A stretch of 64,000 nt of DNA, taken from the NCBI GenBank assembly GCA_964036665.1, contig OZ038529.1, positions 24,562,060 through 24,626,059 on the forward strand, given 5' to 3'. The notes under the pieces are model-generated. The model was not told the DNA's origin. It saw nothing but the letters and a program-made list of their open reading frames with translations, and did no database searches. This document shows positions 12,001-23,616 of the stretch, in pieces; position 1 is the stretch's first letter, and each line of letters begins with the position of its first letter. The position numbers and the translations under genes are program-made. The stretch comes from Gordius sp. MW1. Lineage: Eukaryota; Nematomorpha; Gordioida; Gordea; Gordiidae.

Positions 12001-12885
12001 CAATTTATATAATATGCCTATTCATTTTGCTTAGTAATTTATGGGTTTTATGCTGCTTTCCTTGACGCTACGATCATCCAATTAATAAAGCCTTTCTACG
12101 CACGTGATATTATTAATTGCTATTATTAGCATTTATCCATACATACATACATTCATAATATTATTCTTTATTATTATCTCCATTTCATTCAAGCAATTAA
12201 TATAATATGTTTTGATTTCTATGTTTCAATTTTTTTTATTATTTTTTTTTAATTTTTATTTTATTATTACTGTATACTTATTATTTTGCTCTTAATTTCA
12301 TTTATTAATTAATGATACTTTTTTTCATTCTACATTAACCAAATCATATATACATACAAATCTGCTCCATAAGTCATTAAGGTTTTGATAATTCAATTTA
12401 TACAAAAATAAAAAATCAATTATACTTTTTATTGTGAAAAGTTGTTAATTCTCTCTTCATAACTACTCATGTAGATGTAATGATAAGAATCATCAAAACT
12501 ACTTGATAATAAACTGTTATAACTGTTATGTGTATATACCATCTTCATCTTCAGACAAAGAACTATCAAAAAGTTTTTGGGTTGCTTATTATCAAATTAT
12601 CCACATTTATAGTCCCAAATGGGTTTACAATAATGGGTTTTAATTGCTATAATTGCTATGCACTTTATGGGTTTTTATTTTGTTCATATTATGGAAAGTG
12701 GAAGGTGGGGCCGTTAGGGAATATTACAATTTCATTTTTTCATTTATCCAATTTTGGACAGCATTTTTAAACGGCTTGGGGTCATTTTTATCGTATTTTT
12801 TTAAACACCCTTATATTACAAATTTTTTTTTTATTATCCTCAACTAAAGGTTAAGTTTTTAATAGACCGGTACATCATATTTTTT
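12001..12885. other. AT-rich spacer, no gene
   Basis: AT-rich, with a short CATACATA run near 12140. The motif TTAATTGCTATAATTGCTATG occurs near 12641. The two overlapping plus-strand frames here are rich in F and Y, and neither has splice or family support. Confidence 0.4.
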
Positions 12886-13812
12886 AATTGCTATGCAATT
12901 TATGGGCTCACTTTCCATTTGTTTATGTCACGCTCGGAATGTCTTATCTTGCACCGAATGTCTTGTCACGCTTTTCGTATAACGTTCGTCGTGTTTACCA
13001 CTGAGAATTCGAATAAGCCATCCTAAGTACGATACCCTGTGCTCCCCCCTACAAAGGCCTATGCCTCTACTGATGTGGGTTCGAATCCCGGAGAGGCCAA
13101 ATTTTTTTTATTTTTTTTTGTTTAAATCAATATATTGTTCTTGTTAATACCATTAATAATATGGCTTTTTTGGCCGTCCGTTGGCTGCTGACCAATGGAA
13201 TAAAATGACCATTTGCCAAATTGTTAAGCGAAATTATTTTTTTCGTTTTTTTTGACTATTATGATTGTTCTTGTTACTATTATTGCTATTATGACTTTTT
13301 GGCCGTGTTGGCTGCTGACCAATGGAATAAAATGACCATTGGCCAAATTGTGAAGCGAAATTATTTTTTTTGGGGTTTTTATTATGATTGTTCTTGTTAC
13401 TACCATTGCTTTTATGCCTTTTTGACCGTCCGTTGGCTGCTGACCAATGGAATAAAATGACCAATGACCAAAATGTGAATCGAAATTATTTTTTTCCGTT
13501 TTTTTTGTTAAAATTAATAAATAACCTGTGCCCCCCTTACAAGAGCCTATGCCTCTACTGATATGGGTCCCTGTGCCCCCCCCCCCCTACAAAAGCCTAT
13601 GCCTCTCCTGATGTGGATTCGAAACCCGGAGAGGCCAAAAAATATTTTAATTTTTTTGTTTAAATTAATATATTGTTCTTGTTAATACCATTGATAATAT
13701 GGCTTTTTGGCCATCCGCTGGCTGCTGACCAATGAAAAAAATGACCATTAGCCAAATTGTGAATCGAAATTTTTTTTCCGTTTTTTTTGACTTTTATGTT
13801 TTTCTTGTTACT
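12886..13812. repeat. Hairpin satellite cluster 2 with tRNA-like modules
   Basis: It has the same modules as 10.5-11.6 kb: TTAATTGCTATGCAATTTA, CTTGCACCGAATGTCTTGTC, two tRNA-like T-arm segments, and four satellite units near 13172, 13303, 13428 and 13706 with ACCAATG/CCATTGG hairpins. The order resembles the first cluster, which suggests both are copies of one composite repeat. Confidence 0.65.
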
Positions 13813-13814
13813 AC

Positions 13815-15900
13815 CGAAAAGCGTATGAGCCAATTAATTCTTTTAAAAACATTACAGTAACCTTTGTAGATATATTGTGTATTAATTTAAATTCAGTCCA
13901 ACCTGAATATGCATCTACCACTAATATATATCACTTTCTATTAAATTCAAAAAAATCAATATGAATTCTACTCCAGGGACCATCTGCACGAGGCCATCAA
14001 GCATTCTTATTCCTCATGGCTGCTTTTAATTTACACATAGCACATTGCCTAACATAGATTTTAACATCCCTTGTAATCTTAGGCCACCAGACATATAGTC
14101 TAGCGAGCTCTTTCATTTTTACTACACCGGCATGCTCTTCATGCAAAATATTTAAAACGTTACTACGCAGTTCAAAAGGAATTACCAGCTTATCATTGCG
14201 TTTAATTAAATTATCTTCAATATATAGTTCTTTAATTACATGTTTAAATCTACAGGAATATTTTGAATATCTTTAACACCTGTAATAATTTGTTTAATAT
14301 CTGCTAATTCAGCATTATTTTCTGTACTTTTGACAATATCGTCAAGGTCAATGACTTTTATTACATTAACAAAATTATTATCTGTAACAGATATCTCTTT
14401 AGTTATATTATTCGCACTCATTCGTGATAAAACATCAGCTAAATGAATACTTTTACCTTCTCGATATTTTAAAGTTAATGAAAAAATACCAAGAGTTACT
14501 AACCATCTCTGAAGTCGAGGTGACATTAAAAATTTTGTATTAATTTTATCAAATAAAGCTACCAGTGGCTTATGATCGGTATACAAAGTAAACGATTTAC
14601 CAATTAAATATTCTCGACATCGTTTTATAACAAACCATCGCAAGAGCTTCTTACTATCACCGAATAATTAATTTTAGCCTTAGTAAGCTTGCTAGAAAAA
14701 TAAATAACAGGATGCTCTATTTCATTTTCTATTTGACATAAAGCACCTCCAATACCCGTGTTGGATGCATCAACTTTCAAAATATGTTCTTTAGCAGGAT
14801 CAAAACATTTAAGAATCGGATCCGTTAATAAAATATTTTTTAAGAAATTAAAACATTTATCTAAATTGTCATCCCATTTAAATAATACATCATTTTTAGT
14901 TAACTCATAAAGAGGACCAGAATATTTTGTATAATTTTCAATAAATTTACTTTAATAATTCATTAAACCTAAAAACGATGCAAGTTCTTTTTTTATCAAC
15001 TGGTCTATTTATATTTTTAATCTTGTACCTTTTTCAAATTAGATTTAACAAAACCGTCTGCTATTACATGACCTAAATAAATTACCTGGTCAGTACCAAA
15101 ATTACATTTCTTAGCAGAAACTCTTAAATATTTAATCTTAATCAAATTTAATACCTTCTCTAGACGTAAATCATGTTCGTCCTGAGTTGAACCCGCAACT
15201 ATCGTCCAAATAGAAAAATACACCATCTATTCTATATTATTAAATATAGATGCCATCGCCCTTTGAAAAATAGGTGCGGACACGCTTAAACCAAAAGGTA
15301 ATCTCTTAAAAGAATAGAGACCTTTATCCGTGTTAATTGTTAACAACTTAGCCGATTTATCATCTACGCGAAGTTGAAGGTAAGCATTAGTTAAATCTAA
15401 CTTTGAAAAGTACTTACTACCCTTCAAGTTAGCTAAAACCATTTCTAATCTAGGCAAAGGATATTTAACATCAATTACCCATTTATTAAATGTTACGCGA
15501 TAATCAGCGCAAACCCTAATAGTACCATCACTCTTTTTAACTGGCACAAGGGGAGTGGCCCATTCCAAAAATTCAATTGGTTCTATTACGTCATTTTTAA
15601 GCCACTTATCTAAAACTTGGTGCACTTCATCTTTCCACATTAATGGAATGCGTCTAGCAGGACAAAAACGTGGTACAGCATTAGAATCAACACATATGGA
15701 AAACATAACATTATAAAAAATTTCTTTATATTTCTTTTTAATGTTATCAATTTTAAAATGCCATAATTCAAATTTATGCCTATTGACATCGACACCACTT
15801 ACCGAAACCGGATATGGGTTTTTTAGCAAGATCCCATTCCTCATAAACCCGAGGTTGACTCATTAACTGAGTTCAGTGCCCCAAAAACCAAGGTTTTAGG
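13815..15900 (-). pseudogene. Ty3/gypsy pol remnant 1 (RT, RNase H, integrase)
   Basis: Read on the minus strand from high to low coordinates, the domains appear in Ty3/gypsy order. Reverse transcriptase (15844-15020) contains CPARRIPL, EWATPLVPVKKSDGTIR, FSKLDLTNAYLQL and RLPFGLSVSAP. The YLDD catalytic motif is present near 15195 but in a different frame, just after an in-frame TAG, so the RT is broken at its active site. RNase H follows, with DASNTGIGGALCQ near 14770 and TDHKPLVALF near 14580, then YREGKSIHLADVLSR. The integrase zinc-binding part, LHEEHAGVVKMKELARL...CAMC, lies near 14040-14160. The integrase core start (WSRIHIDFFEF...DAYSGW) near 13880-13970 is split by stops. The element ends abruptly at the satellite. 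It is clearly non-functional. Confidence 0.85.
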
Positions 15901-16419
15901 CTTTTTTCTAGAAACCATTACCTTATTACCCGGTTTGGTAGTGTCAATTTCCAAAAAATTTCTAACATTTCCCTCAAAATATTAAAACAATCCAATTTAC
16001 AATTATCAACTTTATTTTGATACCTATACTGTAACTTGCCAATTTACATTTTATCATTACTCTCGCCGTCCCTTCCTAATTTTATCAAAATCATACGTAA
16101 ACCGCTAAATTATTGTAACAGAAAACGAGATGAGGGGTTAAATAACATCTTTTTTTAATTTTTTGTATGTAAGTACCTCCAGTGTGTCTGAATTTCATTT
16201 GTTTTCGAACTACTGAGTAATTTTTTCTGCAATCTCAAATGACGTTCATTTCCTTGTGAATTGAAGAACGAAATAGTTTCTTAATTTAACCAAAATTTTC
16301 GGCTCCAATTGTTCAATTCCCATTTGTTGGTTTCGTTTTTTGAAAAATCGGCGTAATTGTGATGGGTATATGTTCTTTAACGAATTGTTTTTCTTAACCC
16401 GAGTATAATTTCCTTTGGT

Positions 16420-16960
16420 CTGACACCAATAATAAATTCTTAATAATTCAAATGAACGTCCTACGAATACGATTAATATTATTTTGAAGAGATATTGCAG
16501 TAACAATTAATATATTGTAAGCATTGAGGCCTTCCCCAAAAGGGGAGACTAGATTTAATCTTTTATCGTACCAACTAAGAATTTTTAAAATATATTTATT
16601 CAGTAATCGAAAAACACAAAAAAATTTTTTTCCATCTCTTCCAAAAATAATAGTCATCATCATTTACATATAATTGACATTCATTTAAATACGGATATTG
16701 ATTAATGTTGCGCGTGTGTAACGTATAGTGGTTTTCTTTAAATATCTTTTTGGATCTTGCATATACCAGGAGATCGATAAAGGGTGCGTGTGTCATAAAT
16801 GTCAGTAGGAGATGTACAATATAATAATTTTACGTTATTAGAACAGAAAGCGCGTGTATGTTATTAAGAATAGATATGATTTTAATATTAATTATAACAA
16901 GGATGATTTGTAGTGCGTGTGTATTTTAATAGAATTTGATTAATAGTGATTTAATATTTA
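16420..16960 (-). repeat. Possible 5' LTR of gypsy remnant 1
   Basis: On the minus strand, 16960-16420 ends ATTTATTATTGGTGTCAGACC near 16430. GGTGTCAGA is a plausible primer-binding-site start for a gypsy element, and it sits upstream of the pol remnant in the right orientation. An AATAAATAT poly(A)-like signal lies about 200 nt before it. No second LTR was found, so the boundaries are guesses. Confidence 0.3.
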
Positions 16961-16974
16961 TTAAAGATCGGCAT

Positions 16975-17320
16975 ATGCCACAGATAATATGGCTTTTTGG
17001 CCGTCCGCTGGCTGCTGACCAATGGAAAAAATGACCATTGGCCAAATTGTGAATCGAATTTTTTTTGACTCTTATGTATTTATATCCACTTTTACCGTGT
17101 CCTGGCAACCATTGAAAAAATGACCATTGGCCAAAATGTGAATTGAAATTTTTTTTTGTTTTTTCTGACTCTTATATTTTCAGATGGGCGGTAGTAACAG
17201 GCAAAGCGGAGCTATTGCATGTCGCTGCTCATTGTGACATTTGGATGCGCGGTCGTAACAGGCAATAGCGGTTGCATGTCGCTGTTAGTTTCGTCGTAAG
17301 CCTTTTTATTATTTTTCCCA
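16975..17320. repeat. Hairpin satellite cluster 3 plus GCAATAGC-type module
   Basis: One complete satellite unit (TTTGGCCGTCCGCTGGCTGC, then ACCAATGG...CCATTGGCC) and one partial unit (about 17090-17150) are followed at 17185-17310 by a degenerate copy of the GCAATAGC hairpin module and TCGTTTCGTCG-like sequence. Confidence 0.6.
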
Positions 17321-18145
17321 TTAATAAATTAAGTTTTTTAATTTTATAATTGTATTAATTTTTTATTAATTGCTATGCAATTTTTAACTGAATTTATGAG
17401 CCATCCTAGCACTTATCCCAATTTATATAACTCCATTAATAAAGTAAGTTTTTTACTAACTGCTATGCAAATTTTAATTGATTTTAAGCCATCCTAGCAA
17501 TTATCCCAATTTATATAATAATATGCCTATTCATTTTGCCTAGTAATTTCTGGTATGCTACTTTCCTCGGCTCTAAGATCATCCAATCAATAAAACCTTT
17601 CACCGCACGTGACAAGACACAATACGTACATACATACATACATCCTTATTTTAATTGCTATGATTAAACATAAGGAGTATAATTGCGCTTTTCCTCTAAT
17701 TACTGTAAATCTACAAGATAAAAGCATAGGAAACAATTAAAATTAAAAATATCAGCAAAAATTTCTAATTCACAAAACATATCCTTAACCCAAAGATATC
17801 CCTATTCTCCCTTTAATACATCCTTTCAATAGCTTAAATACTGGCGTTTACTGTTTTATTAATTGCTATTTTCTTAAAAAATTATTACAGGGTTAAACTG
17901 GGAAATAGGTAAAACTTTGTAGCTATAGATTGAGTCAAGGCGGGTATGAAATTTTGCTTTTGCCAATATTATTTGCTATGCATGAACTTTAGCTTTTGCC
18001 AGTAATATTTGCTTTATGGTCAGTCCAACATAAATTGCATAGCAAATATGTTTTGTTTATACGTAGTATAAAAGAGTAATAGATGTGTATGAGGATTTTA
18101 AGCAAAGATATATAAAACAGTGAGTGTCCTTGGCTAAACGGGATT
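17321..18145. other. AT-rich stretch with recurring TTGCTATGCAATT motif
   Basis: The near-palindrome TTGCTATGCAA or its complement TTGCATAGCAA occurs near 17370, 17459 and 18037, with partial copies near 17647 and 17975. A TACATACATACATA run lies near 17627. No gene is visible. Confidence 0.4.
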
Positions 18146-19607
18146 TTGGGGGCGGAGCCCCCAACTAATGATGCGGAAAAACCGAGAAAAATCTCGGTCT
18201 CGTCTCGTCTCGAAAAACCGAGACGAGACGAGACGAGATTGTGAAAAATGGAGTCGAGATCGAGACGAGAATTTTGATGTCGAGACGAGACGAGACGAGA
18301 TTTTCTCGGCGAGATCTCGACTTTTTATTGATCGTTTGATTTTAGTAAATTATTTTGTATTATAATTTATATGATTTACATTAAAGGTTTAAGTGTAAAT
18401 CAATATATATGGAATATATTTTATTTTAAAAAAATTCCTAAGTATAGTAAATATTATATATTTTTTCCACAAATTTATAATTTGGCGATCATTTACCTAA
18501 GTAAGGTTGACCTTTAGGGTATGTGAATAATTTCATAATATAATTAGCACATATTTGTATGCATATTATTAAATGTTACAAAATTTAGGCTTAGAATGAG
18601 TTTTGATGGAATAATAAATATTACTAAAGCATATTTGAATTTCGCAGTTACTAATCCTGCATGATGCGGTAATTATAAATTGGTGGTCAATCAGTTTGAA
18701 TAATTACAAAAGCTAAACTAAGGTGGCTTAAAATTTTTAAGCACCCACCTAACGATTTCTAAATTACAATAGAGTATGTAATGACACCGTAATAGATTAA
18801 ATCTTAAATCATGAGTTTTGAATTTTTTATGCTTCAACTAATAGTACACCTCTCAAAATTTTGAACTTAAATAAGACATTATGCGAATACATAGTTTTGT
18901 CATATGCATTCTTTTCGCATTATAAGCTGGTTTGGCAATTGCTGATGGTAATATCAATAGACTTAAACGTTTGCCTTAAATATGTTAAGTTCTACTTTGA
19001 ATATTTAGCCAGGGTTAATACATAAAGGGTCTCAATTTGCTCAATTATGCAACTAAGTCAACTATAAGCGAACTTATAATTTTCTGATTCTATTTTTAAT
19101 GGACAAACACAGTTAATTTGATATAAATGTTACAATTTGCTAGAAAATAAATTTAATTTTTTATACTTCAAATTTATTTATACTTTTTTTGGTCTGCACT
19201 TTCCATAGAAAATGTTATCTTTTATATTGTCAATGAGATGTCATGTCCCGCTAAATCTTAAAATAATTTGCATATTAAAGTTTTTCAAAAAATATAAAAT
19301 TTTGCTATTTTGATTTTTTAACACTTATTTAATATTTTTAATAAAACGGGAAAAATTTTTATTCCGTAAAAACATATTTTAAAAAGTCGAGACGAGACGA
19401 GAATTCTCGTCGAGACGAGACGAGACGAAACCGAGATTTTTCTAGACCGAGACGAGACGAGATCGAGATTTTCATAATCGCCCCCGAGACGAGACGAGAT
19501 TTTGTTTTCGAGACCGAGACGAGACGGGATCGAAACACTACCCCCAACCCCAGGAGGAGGTTTGGGGGCGAAGCCCCCAAGCGAGTCTGGGGGCGAAGCC
19601 CCCAATT
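18146..19607. mobile_element. Element with GAGAC-rich inverted ends
   Basis: About 18170-18320 and about 19385-19545 are in inverted orientation and built of CGAGACGAGACGAGA repeats interrupted by CTCGGTCTCG-type strings. The right end reads GGGATCGAAACACTA. The interior (18330-19380) is AT-rich with no frame I recognise, so any transposase has gone. GC-rich hairpins GGGGGC(G)GAAGCCCCC-like lie just outside both ends (18148-18162, 19564-19578, 19589-19603). The open frames across the ends are low-complexity artefacts. Confidence 0.55.
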
Positions 19608-19614
19608 TTGTATT

Positions 19615-20345
19615 AAACTCAGTCTGCTGGCTACTGACCAATATATAAAATGACCACTGGCCAAAGTTGGATTAAATTTTTTTCCGTTTTTTTTAATATT
19701 TGGCCCTTATGTATTTAGACGCTTTTTGACCTGCTGACTCCTGAACAATAAAAAAAATAACCATGGCTAAAGTGTATATAAAAAATTTATATTATAAATA
19801 TAGGCTATTTGGCCGTTTGCTAGCTACTGACCAATAAAAAAATGACCACTCGCTAAAATGAGATTAAAATCAAATTTTTTTCTCTAGATCATAATTATTG
19901 GCTAGCTATTTGGCCGTCTGCTGACCATTAAAAAAAATGACCACTGGTTAAAGTATATATCGAATTTTTTTTCTATTTATAGATATAGGCTGATTGGCCG
20001 TCTGCTGGCTATTGACCAATGGAAAAAATGACCACTGGCCAAAGTGGGATTGGAAATTTTTTATTCGTTTTTTAACATTTGGCCCTTATGTATTTAGATG
20101 CTTTTTGGCCTGCTGACCGCTGACCAATAGAAAAAATGACCACCGACCAAAGTGTATATTGCATTTTTTTCTATATTATAATTATTGGCTATTTGGCCGT
20201 CTGCTGATCAATGGAAAAAATGACCAATTACCAAAGTCTGATTGGAAAATATTTTCATTTTTTTAACATTTGGCCCTTATGTATTAAACTTTTTTTGACC
20301 TGCTGACCATTAGAAAGATGCCCAGTGGCCAAAGTGTATATCAAA
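19615..20345. repeat. Hairpin satellite cluster 4 (diverged subfamily)
   Basis: About eight diverged units run from 19620 to 20340, each with GGCCGTNTGCTGGCTACTGACC or a shortened form, an A-rich spacer, TGACCACTGGCCAAAGT and a T run. The consensus differs from clusters 1-3 (CCACTGG instead of CCATTGG), so the hairpin is weaker and this is a separate subfamily. Confidence 0.65.
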
Positions 20346-21375
20346 ATTTTTTATTCTATTTTTTGCCCTTGTATAATTTCTTTCCCACGTCTCACCGCAC
20401 CTCACACCCCTTACAAGGTTCTTTATATATATAGTTTTGCAAAATGGTTTGCCCTGTCCCTTTTTGCTAATACCGTCGCATCTAATTCGCACCATAATCC
20501 ATTCTTTTACTCGCTAGATGAGATGAAATGTTATCATTTCATTGTTGCTTTCTTGCTTATACTATACATATGCGCATGATTTTAATAGAGTCTATAGTCA
20601 TAATTCAATTTATGGGTCGCCTGCAACAAATTGTTTAAATTTATAAAGTATCAAAAAACTCTAAATTGAAAGTTGTACGTTTTGGAAGGATGGCTATTGG
20701 CTTTTCCAGGGTCATACCCTCTATTTGCGTTCCTTTCGCCATTTTGATTAATTTAGAAGTTGATAAATACGAATGAATGAAAGTAAATCTATTCCTCAAA
20801 ATCAAGTATAAAATGCAAAATGATAACCTATTTTTTTCTTACAATTATTTTAAAAGCTAAATTTATAAAACATTTATTGAAACTTTATTTGTTGAGGTAA
20901 ATTATTTATTAAAAATAGCATATTTAAAAAACAACTATAACGTTGTACGAGTATTATCTGACTCCCTGCTTGACCATTGCCCCCCCCAAGCATTTTCGCC
21001 CCTTTTCACCTTTATCCCATAAATTGCATAGCAAATATGCTACGTTTATACGGAGTTTAGATGAGTTTCGTAAAAACAATACCCCAAAATAGACAAATGT
21101 ACCAAAACGAAAAACGAACTCCAAGTCGGTACCTCGGCGGGGTGTTGGGGGTGCAGCCACCTACGCCCCTTCTCCTCCCCTCATGCCCCTCTCTCCCTCT
21201 TTCCTTCTCCCCCTTCCCCCCTCCCACCAGGGGCAAGCCCCTGGTGTAATTTTTTTCTTTTTATTTTGATGGTTAAAAAGTTTATTTTCACAAAAAGTTG
21301 AACGTATTAAAAAAGGACATATTGGTTAAATACAAAAATCTATATCATTGTCTTCTACAAAATATTTAAAATTGT
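20346..21375. other. No gene; C/T-rich tract and a GC hairpin
   Basis: A pyrimidine-rich tract (about 21160-21222) is followed by the palindrome CACCAGGGGC-AAGCCCCTGGTG at about 21224-21245. TTGCATAGCAAATATGCTACG near 21022 matches a motif near 18035. Nothing supports a gene. Confidence 0.45.
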
Positions 21376-21383
21376 ATCGTACA

Positions 21384-22347
21384 TAGAGACCTGCACGGGC
21401 GGCCCTAGCCCTATATTTTAAGATTAAAATTCGGGGCCGGGCCTAATCGTCCCGGAAAAATTTCAAAATAGCAGCCTAAGTAGTCTTTTATTCTGTTTAA
21501 AACAATATAAAAGTTTAAAGGTTTAATTAATTAAAAGTATTGAATTTGTTAAACTTTCATTCATTAATTTCGCGCTTTTTCTAGTATACAAACAATTGAG
21601 TATGGAGCAAAAAAAAGCTAGTAGCTGAAAATATTCCGAAAAAATTTTGTAAAGTAAAAGAAAACTTAAAGGAAACAGTGAAGTATGGAAAAGATTTCTA
21701 TATGTGTATGACAATATGGATAATAAAATAGATTTTGTTTTCTGTAAAATTTGCAAGAACGTGTTTTCCTGTAATTCTTGTTCATCAGGTTATTATTTGT
21801 GTTAGTTTGTTAATGCTTAATAGGGAACACTCATCTCCAAAGGCATAAATGCTGTAAAGTCCAGGAAAAGAAAAGAATTCGACAATTATATATGCAAGCC
21901 ACCGTCAACAAAACTTACAAACCCTGCAAAATTCATAATAGATCTCATATCCTCAATAGCCCATTACATAAAGTTAAAGATCAACGAGAAAAAAATAGAA
22001 TTATTGGAATGGTGGAAAGATCACAGTGGTCAATTTCCAGGTTTGTAGTTTTCGACACCTGCTTCATCTGCCTCGGGTGAGAGGTGTTTTCGTCAGCGGG
22101 CCGCATTTATGAAGAGCGGAGAACAAATTTGATGCCTATGTTTTTTTGCATCAAAATAGTTCGATTATCAATTTATAATTTTATTACGTGCGTTTTATTT
22201 TTTAATAAAAAACCTTACCGAGATTGATTTAATTTCTGCGATTACTCGTTTTTAGAGATGGTAAAATTTGGACCCTGGCAGGGCCTGATTTTTTTATTTT
22301 AAAGGGTTCGACCTGGGCCTTTAATAAATCGATTTTGCAGATCTCTA
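21384..22347 (+). mobile_element. hAT element with BED-finger and hATC remnants, perfect 8-bp TSD
   Basis: The element starts TAGAGACCTGCA and ends TGCAGATCTCTA, giving short terminal inverted repeats. It is flanked by identical 8-bp repeats ATCGTACA at 21376-21383 and 22348-22355, the hAT hallmark. Inside, plus-strand frames encode a BED-type zinc-finger piece (FVFCKICKNVFSCNS) near 21735-21785. They also encode the hAT dimerisation signature: EWWKDHSGQFP near 22005-22040, then TPASSASGERCFRQR near 22053-22097. These parts lie only about 250 nt apart, whereas a full transposase needs over 1.5 kb, so most of the gene is deleted. It belongs to the same family as 2621-3442. Confidence 0.85.
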
Positions 22348-22355
22348 ATCGTACA

Positions 22356-22475
22356 TAGAGGCCTGCAAAATCAATTTTTCTGAGGCCCAGCATGAGCCCA
22401 GAATTTTAAATTTAAAAAAATCAGGCCAGGGCAGATTTTTAGCATTTTTAAAAATTAGGCCATTGCCCGGCCCGA
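22356..22475. mobile_element. Left end of a second hAT-like element
   Basis: TAGAGGCCTGCAAAATC starts exactly after the 8-bp target duplication of the preceding hAT. It is followed by GGCCCAGCATGAGCCCAG and GCCCGGCCCGAAA, resembling hAT ends of this genome. No right end follows; the sequence runs straight into a reverse-transcriptase remnant, so it is truncated. Confidence 0.5.
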
Positions 22476-23313
22476 AAGTTTTAATAAATTTCCCCACTTT
22501 AAACTTATGTTTAAACGCCTCTAAAAGTGAAATATATTCTGACTTGGATAATATTCACCCAAAGTTTTTTGACTTTGCCAAAATTAAAAAAGACAATATA
22601 TATGTTGCACCTATCGGGGGACCTGAGTGCCTCAAAAACTTTTAAGACAATAACTTCTCTTCTTTAAAAACCAAATTAGACATTTTTAAATCTATGCTTT
22701 CTCATCATTCCTTTTATATTATAAAAAATTATTACAACATTAGCAAAAATTTATTCTGCTTCCGCTCCACGCAAACTTTTTTTATTTAAAGATGTTTACA
22801 CAATTATGAACACTTTTTTAAATCCACACTTGAATTAATTTTAAATATTTGTTTTAACACGAATACTTGGCTTCAAGCCACTCTTCCCACAAAATCTGGT
22901 GTCGCTCCCCAACTGCGATTTCATTAGCCGCCTTTATTTCCTCCTCCCTTTCTTTTAAACAATCTATTAACGACCTTGTCCCTTTCTCACTCAACCCCTC
23001 TATCAATCAAGCCTTATCTCTATGGAATAAAAATGTCAATTTAGGAGTTGACATTCTACAATCATATGCCCATAAAGATTTGGATGCAAGTTTGGTGTCG
23101 CGGTCCGTTGCTTACCTTCTCTCGACATGCGACGCCAAACAGCATTGCAATCTTAGGTCATTGTTTGACCAATCCGGTCATGATTGGCTCAAAGCTTACA
23201 CTAGTAAGTTTTTGGGAATGTTTTTAGAGAACCCTACCCTGTCCTTCAACATAGCCCTCCGCTTGGGCTGTAAATACACGTCTCCATACCCCTGCCGGTG
23301 TAAGGTTATATAA
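22463..23313 (+). pseudogene. Non-LTR reverse transcriptase, C-terminal remnant
   Basis: Three frames together read like the region after the RT active site in a group of animal non-LTR elements. First comes LNLCLNASKSEIYS with VAPIGGPECL (22500-22640). Then, after a stop, there is an SFYIIKNYYNISKNLF-like helix region (22700-22760). Then comes NTWLQATLPTKSG (about 22861-22900), and finally the frame to 23313 with LSTCDAKQHCNLRS and WLKAYTSKFLGMFL...ALRLG. Stops and frame changes separate them, so it is dead. The catalytic part is absent, having been cut by the adjacent hAT fragment. The exact clade cannot be assigned by eye. Confidence 0.6.
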
Positions 23314-23597
23314 TTCAACAATAATAAAATTCAACATAGCAATAAAGCGCACGAATTGGCTACAAACGTAAAATAAACAAGATCACGTAATTTTCGCCAG
23401 ATAGCCATTGGTTAAAAGCGTTTTAACGCCAAATTTAAAGCGTAAAAAACGCGTGATATTTGTGTGTAAATAAGGCCATTATAAATTTCAACATAGGATT
23501 TGGATATTATTCCATTCTCCATACATTCCAATCTCCATAAGTAATATATATAAATTATCTAAAATCTTTACATAGGTGATATTTGTATTAACAGAAT
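23314..23597. other. Short non-coding stretch
   Basis: No frame is supported. The last part (about 23555-23597) resembles the tandem units found after the RTE insertion (TCTTTACATAGG...TTTGTATT), showing that the RTE landed in that array. Confidence 0.5.
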
Positions 23598-23616
23598 ATA
23601 TACAGAATTTATTCCA

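Noticed and set aside
13221-13464. Overlapping frames on both strands in satellite cluster 2
   Set aside because: They follow the satellite periodicity and show no codon constraint.
19318-19664. 107- and 101-codon minus-strand frames rich in SRLVSSR
   Set aside because: They are translations of the GAGAC simple repeat and the GC hairpins.
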